NCBI RefSeq assembly: GCF_014084105.1
Contig: NZ_CP048289.1
Location: forward strand, 7,139,922 to 7,203,921
Source: Streptacidiphilus sp. P02-A3a
GTDB lineage: Bacteria; Actinomycetota; Actinomycetes; Streptomycetales; Streptomycetaceae
Length of the DNA stretch: 64,000 nt
Reading direction: 5' to 3'
Part shown: positions 27,000-36,710 of the stretch, in pieces
Layout of the letters: each line of letters starts with the position of its first letter
How positions within the stretch are numbered: position 1 is the stretch's first letter
Position numbers and translations under genes: made by a program
Notes under the pieces: generated by a model
What the model saw: only the letters and a program-made list of their open reading frames with translations
The model's database searches: none
Told to the model about the DNA's origin: nothing

Positions 27000-27875
27000 G
27001 TGCCGCGCTTGATCGATGTCAGCGACGAGGTCCGTGCCGAGATCGGTGACGACGAGGCCGACCGCCTACTCACCGGGGCCACCGCCCCCGCCCACTACGA
27101 CTGCACCTCCTGCCGGGCACCCGGCGACGCCACCCTCGATCCGACCGCGACCGTGCTGTTCGTCGGCGAGGAGACGGCGGTGCTCGCCTTCGCCCACTCC
27201 CGCTGCATCCCCTCCCAGGTGGTACCGGTGGCGGAGGAGCAGCTGCTGGGCGCGGTACGCAGCATCAACCAGGCCCCGAGCGCTCCGGTCGGGCCGCCCG
27301 CGCCGTTCCCGGGCCAGGCCTCGGCACCCATGCCCGCCCCGGTGCCGATCCCGGCACCGATCCCGGCACCGGTCGCCGCGGCGGAGACGACCCCCGCGGT
27401 CCTCGGCGTCACCTGCGGCCTGGTGCTGTGCAAGTACGGCCCGCACGCGGGCACCCCGCGCGCCGCGCTGGTGGTGGAGCCCACCGGACCGGTGGGGCGG
27501 CCGGGCAGCCCGAACGACCGGGACCACTTCGCCGACCTACTGCTGGAGCACGGTTTCGGCCAGGTGCTGGACGTCGACCAGCCGCCCGCCGAGCTGCGCG
27601 GCTGGTCGGTGCTGATGGCGATGGGACAGCTGCACGCGGTGCTCCAGCCCGCCCCGGGCGGCGGGACGCTCGCCTGGTGGCAGGCGCACCAGCCGCTCCA
27701 GGTCACCGAGGCGTGGCGGTCCGCGGCCAGCAACCAGGGCGAGGTGATCATGTTCGCGGCCCCGGCCGGGAGCGTGGGCCGCCAGCCCCGGGAGGACCTG
27801 CTGCGGCAGGCCGTGGACCACGCGGCCCGGCGCGGCCTGCTGCTCGGCGCGGTCCTCCCCCTGGCCGGCACCTGA
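27000..27875 (+). CDS. Conserved hypothetical protein with Cys pair and Pro-rich linker
   Basis: I do not recognise the family of this 291-residue cytoplasmic protein. It starts at GTG 27000 behind AAGGAG. The N-terminal domain (to about 95) contains CTSCRAP, which could bind a metal. A proline-rich linker (PAPVPIPAPIPAPV, about 112-126) leads to a second domain beginning ATTPAVLGVTCGLVLCKYG and including HFADLLLEHGFGQVLDV. The domain order suggests a two-part adaptor or regulatory protein. It seems to stand at the head of a short operon with the small gene at 28015. Confidence 0.7.
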   Translation: MPRLIDVSDEVRAEIGDDEADRLLTGATAPAHYDCTSCRAPGDATLDPTATVLFVGEETAVLAFAHSRCIPSQVVPVAEEQLLGAVRSINQAPSAPVGPPAPFPGQASAPMPAPVPIPAPIPAPVAAAETTPAVLGVTCGLVLCKYGPHAGTPRAALVVEPTGPVGRPGSPNDRDHFADLLLEHGFGQVLDVDQPPAELRGWSVLMAMGQLHAVLQPAPGGGTLAWWQAHQPLQVTEAWRSAASNQGEVIMFAAPAGSVGRQPREDLLRQAVDHAARRGLLLGAVLPLAGT

Positions 27876-28014
27876 GCCCGACCACGGAGAACCAGGCCGA
27901 CCAGGGGAACCGAGCCGAACCAGGCCGAACCAGGCGGAACCGTCGCCGGATCCGTACGCCTGACCGAACCGCCCGCGCCCGCATCCCGGCGGGCGGACGG
28001 TCGTTGGCCATGGC

Positions 28015-28386
28015 GTGCAGACCTACGACACCTACCTCCCGCCGCGCCGAACCGTCGACTATCCCCCCGCCCAGCCGCCGACGCCCGCCCCCGGCGCTCC
28101 GGCCCAGCAGATCCCGGCGATGCGTCCGGCCTTCGAGGGCGAGCCCTCGGCCACGCCGATCTTCGACGCCCTGTACGCGGAGTTCCGGCGGCGCTTCCGC
28201 GCCCTGCCGGGCGACCGTGAGGGCGAGGAGGAGCTGCGCTTCACCGGCTTCGGCTCCTACGGCGGCGCCTCCGGCTACGCCCCCTGGGAGCGCCAGGTGC
28301 CGTACGGCCAGGGCGTGACCGGCCTGGGTTACGGGCTGACCGGCCGCCACCGGGGCTACCTCTCGCTCCCCCCGGGCCAGAACTGA
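28015..28386 (+). CDS. Small conserved hypothetical protein
   Basis: A 123-residue protein from GTG 28015: a proline-rich first third (PPAQPPTPAPGAPAQQ), a short amphipathic helix (PIFDALYAEFRRRFRALPGD) and a Gly/Tyr-rich tail (GFGSYGGASGYAPW, YGQGVTGLGYGL). No catalytic motif, signal peptide or membrane segment. The third-position GC is coding-like, and the helix is the only part likely to be ordered. Function unknown; it lies 139 bases after the previous gene on the same strand. Confidence 0.6.
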   Translation: MQTYDTYLPPRRTVDYPPAQPPTPAPGAPAQQIPAMRPAFEGEPSATPIFDALYAEFRRRFRALPGDREGEEELRFTGFGSYGGASGYAPWERQVPYGQGVTGLGYGLTGRHRGYLSLPPGQN

Positions 28387-28453
28387 CAGGCGGGCCCGAG
28401 CGGACCACCGCGCCGGAACGGACCAGCGGGCCGAACCCGTCCGGCCCGCGCGG

Positions 28454-29170
28454 TCAGGCCGAGCGTTGCGCGATCAGCACGCCCAGGCCGTCCAGGATCC
28501 GCCGCAGGCCGAAGTCCAGGGCCTGGTCCTGGCCGCCGAGGCTGGCCGCCGAGGCGAAGGCGGTGGTGAGCGCGGGATAGCGCTCGCCGTGGATCCGCAG
28601 CACCTCGCCCAGTACCGCCGCGAACTCCGCTTCCGGGTTGCTCCCGGGGCCAGCCGCGCGGGACTGCTGGGCGATTCCGCGCACATGCCCGGAGAGCAGC
28701 ACCAACGCGTCCAGCCGCTCGGCGCCGGTGAGGCCGGTGCCGTCCAGCGCGGCGGCGGCCTGCTCGGTCCAGGAGAGCTCGGCCGGGCCGACGACCCGGG
28801 GGCCGACGGTCGCCTCCAGCAGCCAGGGGTGCAGCTGGAAGACGGCGGCCAGCTGCTGCGCCCACTCCCCCAGCCGCTCCCGCCAGCCGCCGGTCGGCGT
28901 ACCGGTCGGCGGAACCGTCCCGACCGCGGTCTCCACCATCAGCGCGACCAGTTCGGCCTTGCCCGGCACGTACCGGTAGAGCGACATCTTGGTGAAGTCG
29001 AGCAGCCCGGCCACCCGCTGCATGGAGACGGCGGCCAGCCCCTCGGCGTCCGCGATCTCGACCCCGGCCCGGGCGATCCGCTCCAAGCTGAGCCCCGGTT
29101 TGGGGCCGCGCGACGGCTTGGGGTGCGGCCCCCACAGCAGTCGGACGCCCGCACTCAACTCGTCTCCCAT
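28454..29170 (-). CDS. TetR-family repressor
   Basis: The 238-residue protein has an N-terminal TetR HTH (LSLERIARAGVEIADAEG, VAGLLDFTKMSLYRYVPGK) and a TetR-type C-terminal ligand domain (GVGTVPPTG... LGEWAQQLAAVFQLHPWLLE). I use ATG 29170 (MGDELSAG) because the 21 codons upstream lack family resemblance and overlap the divergent promoter. It is divergent from a FAD monooxygenase gene 102 bases away, so it very likely controls that gene in response to the enzyme's substrate, probably an aromatic or drug compound. Confidence 0.85.
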   Translation of the reverse strand: MGDELSAGVRLLWGPHPKPSRGPKPGLSLERIARAGVEIADAEGLAAVSMQRVAGLLDFTKMSLYRYVPGKAELVALMVETAVGTVPPTGTPTGGWRERLGEWAQQLAAVFQLHPWLLEATVGPRVVGPAELSWTEQAAAALDGTGLTGAERLDALVLLSGHVRGIAQQSRAAGPGSNPEAEFAAVLGEVLRIHGERYPALTTAFASAASLGGQDQALDFGLRRILDGLGVLIAQRSA

Positions 29171-29238
29171 GTCTCGGCTCCCGCCTCCGCCTTGCCATCC
29201 CCGCAGAACTGCGTCTACCGTACACAACAGCAATCAGC

Positions 29239-29249
29239 GTCCGCCGGAC
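29239..29249. promoter_or_regulatory. Candidate TetR operator
   Basis: GTCCG-C-CGGAC is a perfect short palindrome in the 102-bp gap between the TetR and monooxygenase genes. Its arms are only five bases long, so chance cannot be excluded. Confidence 0.3.
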
Positions 29250-29272
29250 ACAATTTCTGGGGAGTGGTGTAC

Positions 29273-30502
29273 ATGAGCGGGAACGTCCTCATCTCGGGTG
29301 CCAGCATCGCCGGACCGGCCCTCGCCTACTGGCTGGGGCAGTACGGGTTCAAGCCCACCGTGGTCGAGCTGGCCCCCGCCCTGCGCGAGGGCGGCCAGGC
29401 CGTCGACTTCCGCGGCGAGACGCACCTGACCGTGCTGGAGCGGATGGGTGTGCTGGAGCAGCTGCGGTCGATAGCCACCGGCGGCGGCGCGACCCGCTTC
29501 GTGGACCGGAACGGCCGCCAACTGCTGCATCTGCCGCCCGACTTCACCGGCGGCGAGGTGGAGGTGAGGCGCGGTGACCTGGCCCGGGCGCTCTACCGGC
29601 ACAGCCTGCCGACCACCGAGTACCTCTTCGGCGACTCGGTCACCGCGCTCACCGAGACCGGCACCGGGGTCCGGGTCGACTTCCGGCACGCCGCCACCCG
29701 CGAGTTCGACCTGGTGATCGGCGCCGACGGGCTGCACTCCAACGTGCGCCGGATCGCGTTCGGCCCGGAGGAGCGCTTCGTCAGCCACCTCGGGTACTAC
29801 GCGGCCACCTGGCAGCTGCCCAACTACCTCGGCCTGCGGCCCGGCCAGGGCTCGGTCGGCTACAACACGCCCGGTCGGCTCGCCAGCGTCGGCGTCGACC
29901 CCCGGGATCCGGAGCGCGCGGGCGCCTTCTTCGTCTTCACCGCGCCCCGGCTGGAGTACGACCGGCACGACCCGGAGCAGCAGAAGGCGCTGATCGCGGA
30001 CGCCTTCGCGGGTCTCGGCTGGGAGGTGCCGCGGCTGCTCGACTCGCTGCGCCGGGCCCCGGAGCTGTACTTCGACTCGATCAGCCGGGCGGACGTGGAC
30101 AGCTGGTCCCGGGGGCGGATCGGCCTGGTCGGCGACGCGGCCTGCGGCGCCACCATCGGCGGCATGGGCACCGGGACCGGTGTGGTCGCCGCCTACGTGC
30201 TGGCCGGTGAGCTGGCCCGGGCGAACGGCGACCACCGGGCGGCGTTCACCCGGTACGAGCAGGTGCTGCGCGGCTACGCCCAGGGCTGCCAGAAGGGCGG
30301 CGACCGTACCGGGAAGTTCCTCGCCCCCGCCACGGCCACCGGCATCCGCTTCCGCAACACGCTGCTGAGCAGGCCGTTCTTCATGAACCAGATGCTCGAA
30401 CTGGGCAAGAAGGTCAGCAGCGGCATCGACCTGCCGGACTACCGGGCCGAACTGGCCCGGGCGGCTACTTGCGTCCCCGCTTCTCCCGCACCCGGACGCT
30501 GA
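29273..30502 (+). CDS. FAD-dependent monooxygenase (PHBH fold)
   Basis: A 409-residue flavoprotein hydroxylase. The dinucleotide fold is at the N-terminus ([17 protein letters not shown], then a glutamate after the second strand in VVELAP), the middle carries [13 protein letters not shown] and [15 protein letters not shown], and the second FAD motif is [12 protein letters not shown]. Such enzymes use NAD(P)H and O2 to hydroxylate aromatic or polyketide substrates, including antibiotics. Start ATG 29273 behind GGGGAG. The last 13 codons (ending PASPAPGR) run 38 bases into the 3' end of der on the other strand, which indicates insertion without its own terminator. Confidence 0.9.
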   Translation: MSGNVLISGASIAGPALAYWLGQYGFKPTVVELAPALREGGQAVDFRGETHLTVLERMGVLEQLRSIATGGGATRFVDRNGRQLLHLPPDFTGGEVEVRRGDLARALYRHSLPTTEYLFGDSVTALTETGTGVRVDFRHAATREFDLVIGADGLHSNVRRIAFGPEERFVSHLGYYAATWQLPNYLGLRPGQGSVGYNTPGRLASVGVDPRDPERAGAFFVFTAPRLEYDRHDPEQQKALIADAFAGLGWEVPRLLDSLRRAPELYFDSISRADVDSWSRGRIGLVGDAACGATIGGMGTGTGVVAAYVLAGELARANGDHRAAFTRYEQVLRGYAQGCQKGGDRTGKFLAPATATGIRFRNTLLSRPFFMNQMLELGKKVSSGIDLPDYRAELARAATCVPASPAPGR

Positions 30503-31919
30503 TCGAGATCGGCGTGCCGACGAAGCCGAACTCCTCACGCAGCCGGCGCTCCACGAACCGCCGGTAGCCGGCCTCGATGAAGCCCGAGGCGAAGAGCACG
30601 AAGCGCGGCGGCTTGGCGCCGGCCTGGGTGCCGAACAGGATCCGGGGCTGCTTGCCGCCGCGCACCGGGTGCGGGTGGGCGGCGACCAGCTCGCCGAGGA
30701 AGGCGTTCAGCCGGGCGGTCGGGATCCGGGTCTCCCAGCCCTCCAGCGCCGTCTCGATGGCCGGGACCAGCTTCTCCATGTGCCGTCCGGTCAGCGCCGA
30801 GACGTTGACCCGGGGGGCCCACTGGACCTGCACCAGGTCCTGCTCGATCTCCCGCTCCAGGTAGTAGCGGCGCTCCTCGTCGATCTGGTCCCACTTGTTG
30901 TAGGCGACGACGACGGCCCGGCCGGACTCCACGGCCATGGTGATGATCCGGGTGTCCTGCTCGGCGATGGTCTCGCTGGCGTCGATCAGCACCACCGCGA
31001 CCTCGGCCTTCTCCAGCGCGGCGGCGGTGCGCAGCGAGGCGTAGAAGTCCGCGCCCGCGGTCTGGTGCACCCGGCGGCGGATACCGGCGGTGTCGATGAA
31101 CTTCCAGGTCTTGCCGCCGAGCTGGATCAGCTCGTCGACCGGGTCGCGGGTGGTCCCGGCCACTTCGTTGACGACGACCCGGTCCTCCTTGGCGACCTTG
31201 TTCAGCAGGCTGGACTTGCCGACGTTGGGGCGGCCGATCAGGGCGACCCGACGCGGTCCGCCGACGATCTCGGAGGCGAAGGTCTGCTCGGGCGCGGGCG
31301 GCAGCTTGTCCAGGATGGCGTCCAGCAGGTCGCCGGAGCCGCGGCCGTGCAGCGCGGAGACGCAGTACGGCTCGCCGAGGCCGAGCGACCAGAGCATGGC
31401 CGCGTCGGCCTCGCCGGACATCCCGTCGACCTTGTTGGCGCAGAGCACCACCGGCTTGCCGGACTTGCGGATCAGCTTGACCAGGGCCTCGTCGGTGTCG
31501 GTCGCGCCGACGTTGGTGTCCACCACGAACAGCACCGCGTCGGAGTTCTGGATGCCGAGCTCGGCCTGGGCCGCGACCATGGCGTCCAGACCGAAGACGT
31601 CGATCTCCCAGCCGCCGGTGTCGACCAGCTTGAAGCGGCGGCCGTTCCAGGTGGCCTCGTACTCGACCCGGTCGCGGGTGACGCCGGGCCGGTCCTCGAC
31701 CACGGCCTCGCGGCGGCCGATGATCCGGTTCACCAGGGTCGACTTGCCGACATTCGGGCGGCCGACGACGGCGAGCACCGGCATCGGGCCCTGGCCGTCC
31801 AGGCTGCCGAGGTCCTCCGGGTCGAAACCCTCCTCGGCGGCCAGCGCCAGGAACTCGGCGTAGTCCGCCGCGTCCAGGTCGCCGTGGTCGGCGTTGCCGC
31901 CGACGATCTCGTTGCTCAT
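30465..31919 (-). CDS. der: Ribosome biogenesis GTPase Der (EngA)
   Basis: The 484-residue protein contains two tandem G domains with GRPNVGKS at 53-60 and 229-236, DTGG and DTAG switch II motifs, NKVD and NKWD, and the C-terminal KH-like domain ([31 protein letters not shown]). Der acts in assembly of the 50S subunit. It carries the roughly 45-residue acidic N-terminal extension typical of actinobacteria. It is downstream of cmk on the same strand; its 3' end overlaps the monooxygenase gene tail to tail. Confidence 0.97.
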   Translation of the reverse strand: MSNEIVGGNADHGDLDAADYAEFLALAAEEGFDPEDLGSLDGQGPMPVLAVVGRPNVGKSTLVNRIIGRREAVVEDRPGVTRDRVEYEATWNGRRFKLVDTGGWEIDVFGLDAMVAAQAELGIQNSDAVLFVVDTNVGATDTDEALVKLIRKSGKPVVLCANKVDGMSGEADAAMLWSLGLGEPYCVSALHGRGSGDLLDAILDKLPPAPEQTFASEIVGGPRRVALIGRPNVGKSSLLNKVAKEDRVVVNEVAGTTRDPVDELIQLGGKTWKFIDTAGIRRRVHQTAGADFYASLRTAAALEKAEVAVVLIDASETIAEQDTRIITMAVESGRAVVVAYNKWDQIDEERRYYLEREIEQDLVQVQWAPRVNVSALTGRHMEKLVPAIETALEGWETRIPTARLNAFLGELVAAHPHPVRGGKQPRILFGTQAGAKPPRFVLFASGFIEAGYRRFVERRLREEFGFVGTPISISVRVREKRGRK

Positions 31920-32022
31920 GTACCCGTGCCAACTCTCGTTCGTCGTCGCCCAGGAGGGCGCTCAAAGCTCAATGGGGGTGCGGCCGGGCCGGAGCCGGGC
32001 CGCGGGCGGGCCGCGCGGGGCG

Positions 32023-32730
32023 CTAGCTCGCCGGGACGGCAGCGCGCTCGCGCACCAGGCCGATGATCCGGGTGATGACCTCTTCCGGGGTCATCAGCGT
32101 GGTGTCCACCTCGACCGCGTCGGCGGCCTTGGCCAGCGGCGAGGCCGCCCGGCCGGAGTCGGCGGCGTCGCGGCGCTCGATGTCGGCCAGGATCTCGGCG
32201 ACCCCGGTGGGCTCGGTGACGCCCAGCTGAGCGGCCCTGCGGGTGGCCCTGATCCCGGCGGAGGCGGTCAGGAACACCTTCAGCACGGCGCCGGGGAAGA
32301 CCACGGTGCCCAGGTCACGGCCCTCGGCGACGATCCCGACCGGCGCCTCCTCGGCCGAGTGGCGCTGCAACTCGACCATCCGGGCCCGGACCTCGGGCAC
32401 CGCCGAGACGGCGCTGACGGCGGAGGTCACCTCGGTGCCCCGGATCGGCCCGGACACGTCCACGCCGTCCACGGTGATGGTGGGACCGGCGGCGTCGGTG
32501 CCGGAGCGCACCACCGGCTTGGCCGAGGCCAGCGCGACGGCCTCGGCGTCGTCGACGTCCACGCCGTTCTGCAGCAGCCAGTACGTCATCGCCCGGTACA
32601 TCGCGCCGGTGTCGAGGAAGCTGAGGCCCAGCCGGGCGGCGATCTCGCGGGAGACGGTGGACTTTCCGGTGCCGGCGGGGCCGTCGAGGACGACGATCAC
32701 CGGGGCATCCGAGCGGTCGGCTGTTTCCAC
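32023..32730 (-). CDS. cmk: Cytidylate kinase
   Basis: A 235-residue enzyme that phosphorylates CMP and dCMP. P-loop DGPAGTGKST near residue 17, then LDTGAMYRA, and GRDLGTVVFPGA are the diagnostic Cmk motifs. I set the start at GTG 32730, eight bases after AAGGA; the open frame upstream is not coding. It is 47 bases downstream of tyrA and 103 bases upstream of der, so the three genes form one likely operon. The 1-acylglycerol-3-phosphate acyltransferase gene that I remember between cmk and der in Streptomyces is absent here. Confidence 0.95.
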   Translation of the reverse strand: METADRSDAPVIVVLDGPAGTGKSTVSREIAARLGLSFLDTGAMYRAMTYWLLQNGVDVDDAEAVALASAKPVVRSGTDAAGPTITVDGVDVSGPIRGTEVTSAVSAVSAVPEVRARMVELQRHSAEEAPVGIVAEGRDLGTVVFPGAVLKVFLTASAGIRATRRAAQLGVTEPTGVAEILADIERRDAADSGRAASPLAKAADAVEVDTTLMTPEEVITRIIGLVRERAAVPAS

Positions 32731-32777
32731 GGTGGAGGTCCTTCTCTGTGGCGTGGCGGCAGGGGTCACCACCAAGG

Positions 32778-33869
32778 TTACCGGTCCGTGCGGACCCCCC
32801 AGCCCCGATCCCGCAGCGCCTGTGTCAGCAGCGGCGCGGCCTGGGGCGCGACCATCAGCTGGACCAGCCCGGCCTGCTGGCCGGTGGAGTGCTCGATCAG
32901 CACGTCCTCGATGTTGACCCCGGCCCGCCCGGCTTCGGCGAACAGCCGCGCCAGCTCGCCCGGCTGGTCGCCGATGCGGACGGCCACCGTCTCGTACCGG
33001 GTGGGCGGCGCGCCGTGCTTGCCGGGGATCCGGGCCCGGCCCGCGTTGCCGCGCCGCAGCACGTCCCCGACCGCGTCCGCGCCCTCGCGGCGCTTGCCCT
33101 CGTCGGCGGCCTCCAGCGAGCGCAGCCCGGCGACGGCACCGTCGAGGTCGGCCGCCAGCTCCTCCAGGATGTCGGCGACCACCCCGGCGTTGGCGCTCAG
33201 GATCTCCACCCACATCCGCGGGTTCGACCCGGCGATCCGGGTGGTGTCCCGGATCCCCGGACCGGCCAGCCGGACGGCGTTCTCCTCGGCGTGCTCCAGC
33301 CGGGCGGCGACCAGGCTGGACAGCAGCTGGGGGGCGTGCGAGACCAGCGCGACCGCGCGGTCGTGCGCGGCGGCGTCCATCACCACCGGTACGCCCCCGC
33401 ACAGCGCGACCAGCTCCAGCGCGGCGTTCAGGGTGTCGGTGGAGGTGTCCGGGGTGGGTGTGAGCACCCAGGTACGCCCCTCGAACAGGTCGGCCCGGGC
33501 CGCCAGCGGGCCGGTGCGCTCGGCCCCGGCCATCGGGTGGCTGCCGATGAAGCGGGTGGTGTCGCAGCCCAGCGCGGCGATGTCGGCGCGCGGTCCGGAC
33601 TTCACGCTGGCGACGTCGGTGTAGTCGCGGGCCAGGCCCTGCCGCTGGCAGTCGGCGAGCACCGTGGCGATCAGCGGGGGCGGGACCGCGATCACCGCCA
33701 GGTCCACCGGGCCCTCCGGGTCGTCGGTGGTGCCCGCCCCGAGCGAGGCGGCGGTGCGGGCGGCGTCGGGGTCGGCGTCCCGCAGGTGCACGGTTATTCC
33801 GCGCGCGGTCAGGGCTAGCGCGGCGGAGGTGCCGATCAGACCGGTACCGATGACGGCGGCGGTGCGCAT
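32778..33869 (-). CDS. tyrA: Prephenate dehydrogenase with ACT domain
   Basis: The 363-residue protein has an N-terminal NAD(P)-binding fold (VIGTGLIGTSAALAL), the TyrA signature GSHPMAGAERTGP with its catalytic histidine, a helical dimerisation domain (DAAAHDRAVALVSHAPQLLSS) and a C-terminal ACT domain (VRIGDQPGELARLFAEAGRAGVN) that probably gives tyrosine feedback control. It converts prephenate to 4-hydroxyphenylpyruvate. It heads the tyrA-cmk-der group. The chorismate mutase gene often next to it in Streptomyces is not upstream here. Confidence 0.95.
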   Translation of the reverse strand: MRTAAVIGTGLIGTSAALALTARGITVHLRDADPDAARTAASLGAGTTDDPEGPVDLAVIAVPPPLIATVLADCQRQGLARDYTDVASVKSGPRADIAALGCDTTRFIGSHPMAGAERTGPLAARADLFEGRTWVLTPTPDTSTDTLNAALELVALCGGVPVVMDAAAHDRAVALVSHAPQLLSSLVAARLEHAEENAVRLAGPGIRDTTRIAGSNPRMWVEILSANAGVVADILEELAADLDGAVAGLRSLEAADEGKRREGADAVGDVLRRGNAGRARIPGKHGAPPTRYETVAVRIGDQPGELARLFAEAGRAGVNIEDVLIEHSTGQQAGLVQLMVAPQAAPLLTQALRDRGWGVRTDR

Positions 33870-34198
33870 GGCGGGCTACGTCCTTTGCTGAGGCATCCGC
33901 GTGACGGGCGTCCTGACGGGCGCGTCCTGACGGGGGCGTCCTGACGGCGACGTCCGCCGGGCGGGCACCCGCGCTGACCGGGGCGTCCGTGTGTCGGAGC
34001 GTCCCGCCCATAATCCCGCATGTTTCGGTGCGCATTCGCATGTTTTCCGTTTCGCACCCGCGCGTCCGGACCGCGCGGCGGCCGCGCCCGCGGATCGGGC
34101 CGGGGCGCAGGCCGACCCGATCAGCGCGGTGGACGCGGCGCCCCCCGCGCGGCGCCGTGCCCCCCGACCACCCTAACCAGCCCGCCCACCTGCTGGAA
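33870..34198. other. Intergenic region upstream of tyrA with short tandem repeat
   Basis: This 329-bp gap holds the tyrA promoter region and three copies of GCGTCCTGACGG at 33908-33919, 33922-33933 and 33936-33947 (14-bp period). No gene is supported; the EamA gene ends at its far side. Confidence 0.55.
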
Positions 34199-35155
34199 TC
34201 AGCCATCCGCCGATTGAGACGCGGCCACCGGCAGCGGCCCCACCGTCCGCACCGGGGCCGCCCGGCCCGCGCGCTGGGTCACCGCGATGCAGCCGAGCAC
34301 CGCCACCGCCGCCAGCAGCAGCACCGGGGTCAGCCGTTCGCCCAGCAGCAGCGCCGACCAGCCGAGCGTGAGCAGCGGCTGGGCCAGCTGCAACTGGCTG
34401 GCCCGGGGCACCCCGATCGCGGCCATCCCCCGGTACCAGAGCACGAAACCGCCGAACTGCGAGGCCGCCGCCACGTAGACCAGCCCGGTCAGCGCCTTGG
34501 CGGTGGCGTGGGCGGGCTCGGTGGCCAGCGCCGGGAGCGCGATCGCGGCGGAGACCGGCATCGCCAGCACCACCGCCCAGCCGATCACCTGCCACCCGGG
34601 CAGTTCCTTCGCCAGTCGCCCGCCCTCGGCGTAGCCGACCGCGCAGACCGCGAGCCCGGCGAGCAGGCAGAGGTCGGCGGCGGTCGGCCGCCCGTGGTTC
34701 TGCAGCAGCGCGAAGCCGACCACCACGGCCGCGCCCGCCAGCGCCGCCGCCCAGAACCGGCGCGGCGGCCGGGCCCCGGTCAGCAGCGCCGACACCGCCG
34801 CCGTGACCAGCGGCAGTACGCCGGTGACCACGGCGGTGTGCGCGCTGCTGGAGGTCTGCAACGCGAGCGCGGTCAGCAGCGGGAAGCCGATCACGCAGCC
34901 ACCGGCCACCACGGCCAGTCCGCGCCAGTGCCGCCGGTCCGGCAGCGACACCCGGGCGCCGAGCAGGCAGGCCAGCGCGCACAGCCCGGCGAGCAGGCCG
35001 CGCAGCCCGGTCACCGCCCACGGCCCGAAGCCGCTCAGGGCCCAGTCGGTCGCCGGGAAGCTGAGGGAGAAGAGCAGCACCCCCAGCCCGGCGGTCAGCA
35101 GGCCCCCGCTTTCCGCTATCGATGGGATCACAGTAGCGCTATCATGTTCCTTCAT
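34199..35155 (-). CDS. EamA/DMT-family transporter
   Basis: A 318-residue membrane protein with ten hydrophobic segments in two EamA repeats; the second repeat contains LYVAAASQFGGFVLWYRGM and the hallmark SQLQLAQPLLTLGWSALLLGE. These drug/metabolite transporters export amino acids, vitamins or toxins. From ATG 35155 the start codon overlaps head-to-head that of the divergent MocR regulator; a GTG at 35131 is possible too. Pairing with MocR suggests a vitamin B6 or amine-related substrate, which is inference only. Confidence 0.85.
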   Translation of the reverse strand: MKEHDSATVIPSIAESGGLLTAGLGVLLFSLSFPATDWALSGFGPWAVTGLRGLLAGLCALACLLGARVSLPDRRHWRGLAVVAGGCVIGFPLLTALALQTSSSAHTAVVTGVLPLVTAAVSALLTGARPPRRFWAAALAGAAVVVGFALLQNHGRPTAADLCLLAGLAVCAVGYAEGGRLAKELPGWQVIGWAVVLAMPVSAAIALPALATEPAHATAKALTGLVYVAAASQFGGFVLWYRGMAAIGVPRASQLQLAQPLLTLGWSALLLGERLTPVLLLAAVAVLGCIAVTQRAGRAAPVRTVGPLPVAASQSADG

Positions 35156-36605
35156 GAAACAGAGTAGCAGTGTGGCTGAACTCGTAGGCATGCTGCGATC
35201 CGAGCTTGAGCGCTACTCCATCGGCCAGCGGCTGCCGTCCAGCCGGGAGCTGGTGGCCCGGTACCGGGTGAGCCCGGTCACCCTCTCCCGCTCGGTCGCG
35301 GTGCTGGCCGCCGAGGGCCTGCTGGACTCCCGCCCGGGCGCGGGGGTGTTCCGGGCCGAGCCCCGGCGTCCGGCGGCCCCGACCGGGGACGTCTCCTGGC
35401 AGGAGCTCGCGCTGAGCGCCGACGAGGGGGCGCGCGGCGTGGGCGCCGGCGCCGTGCTGTCCATGCTGGCGCTGCCGGCCGCCGACGTGATCGACCTCAA
35501 CAACGGCTATCTGCACCCCTCGCTGCAACCCGAGCAGGCGATGGCCGCGGCCCTGGCCCGGGCCGGACGCCGCCCCGGCGTCTGGGGCCGCCCCCCGGCC
35601 GAGGGCCTGCCGGACCTGCGCGCCTGGTTCGCCGAGGACGTCAGCGGCGGCGGCTCCACCGGGCAGCCGCTCACCGCCTCCGACGTACTGGTCACCGGCG
35701 GCGGCCAGGCCGCGCTGACCACGGCGCTGCGCTCGCTCGCGGCGCCCGGGGCGCCGGTGCTGGTCGAGTCGCCGACCTACCCGGGGGTACTGGCGGTGGC
35801 CCGGGCGGCGGGCCTGCGCCCGGTGCCGGTGCCGGTGGACGCGGAGGGGGTGCGCACCGACCTGCTCGCCGACGCCTTCGCGGCCACCGGGGCGCGGGTG
35901 TTCGTCTGCCAGCCGCTGTTCCAGAACCCGACCGGCGCGGTGCTCTCGGCCGCCCGCAGGCCGGAGGTGCTGGCCGTCGCCCGCGCCGCCGGGGCCTTCG
36001 TGGTCGAGGACGACTTCGCCCGGGGGCTGGTCCACGCGGACGCGCCGGCCCCGCCGCGCCCGCTGGCGGCGGACGACCCGGACGGCGTGGTGGTGCACAT
36101 CCGCTCGCTGACCAAGACCACCTCGCCCAGTCTGCGGGTGGGCGCGCTCACCGCGCGCGGCCCGGCCTGGGACCGGCTGCGGGCGGCGCAGGTGGTCGAC
36201 GGCTTCTTCGTCCCGCGCCCGCTCCAGGAGGCGGCACTGGAACTGGTCGTGGCCCCCGCCTGGCGCAGCCACCTGCGCCGGGTGGCCGCCGCACTGGAGC
36301 AGCGCCGCCGTGCCATTGTCGGCCAACTCGCCTCCCTTACACCTTTGCTGATGCCCAGTCACATCGGACTCGGCGGGTACCACCTGTGGCTGCGGCTGCC
36401 CGAGGGCAGCGACGGCGGGGAACTGGCGGCGGCCGCGCACCGCCTGGGCGTTTCGGTCACCCCCGGCCGCGCCTACTTCGCCGCCGAGTCCCCGGCTCCG
36501 CACCTGCGACTGAGCTACTCCGGTACCGCCGGAACCAGCCAACTGGTCGAGGGCGTGGGGCTGTTGCGACGCGCCTGCGCCGAGGTCGGAATCGCGACCG
36601 GCTGA
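35154..36605 (+). CDS. MocR/PdxR-type regulator (GntR HTH and aminotransferase-like domain)
   Basis: The 483-residue protein joins an N-terminal GntR winged helix (LERYSIGQRLPSSRELVARY, RVSPVTLSRSV) to a type I aminotransferase fold: VTGGGQAALTTALRSLA, ESPTYPG, CQPLFQNPTGAV, VVEDDFARGL, and the PLP lysine in RSLTKTTSPSLRVG. MocR regulators sense PLP or an amino compound. The ATG at 35154 shares two bases with the opposite EamA start; an AGTAGC direct repeat (35132-35137 and 35163-35168) lies across the junction and may be the operator. There is no ribosome site, so the message may be leaderless. Confidence 0.9.
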   Translation: MKQSSSVAELVGMLRSELERYSIGQRLPSSRELVARYRVSPVTLSRSVAVLAAEGLLDSRPGAGVFRAEPRRPAAPTGDVSWQELALSADEGARGVGAGAVLSMLALPAADVIDLNNGYLHPSLQPEQAMAAALARAGRRPGVWGRPPAEGLPDLRAWFAEDVSGGGSTGQPLTASDVLVTGGGQAALTTALRSLAAPGAPVLVESPTYPGVLAVARAAGLRPVPVPVDAEGVRTDLLADAFAATGARVFVCQPLFQNPTGAVLSAARRPEVLAVARAAGAFVVEDDFARGLVHADAPAPPRPLAADDPDGVVVHIRSLTKTTSPSLRVGALTARGPAWDRLRAAQVVDGFFVPRPLQEAALELVVAPAWRSHLRRVAAALEQRRRAIVGQLASLTPLLMPSHIGLGGYHLWLRLPEGSDGGELAAAAHRLGVSVTPGRAYFAAESPAPHLRLSYSGTAGTSQLVEGVGLLRRACAEVGIATG

Positions 36606-36710
36606 TGGCAAACCCAAGAGAACCTTAAGACTCCTGACGGTTCGTAACCTGATGCCCTGAAACTCCAACACCCCTTCCATCAGCCATTTTGACGGGACGT
36701 CAGGCCGAAT

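Noticed and set aside
32731..34206. Upstream extension of the cmk frame to 727 codons
   Set aside because: The upstream part lies across tyrA, which is clearly coded in another frame; the GTG at 32730 with AAGGA fits the Cmk family start.
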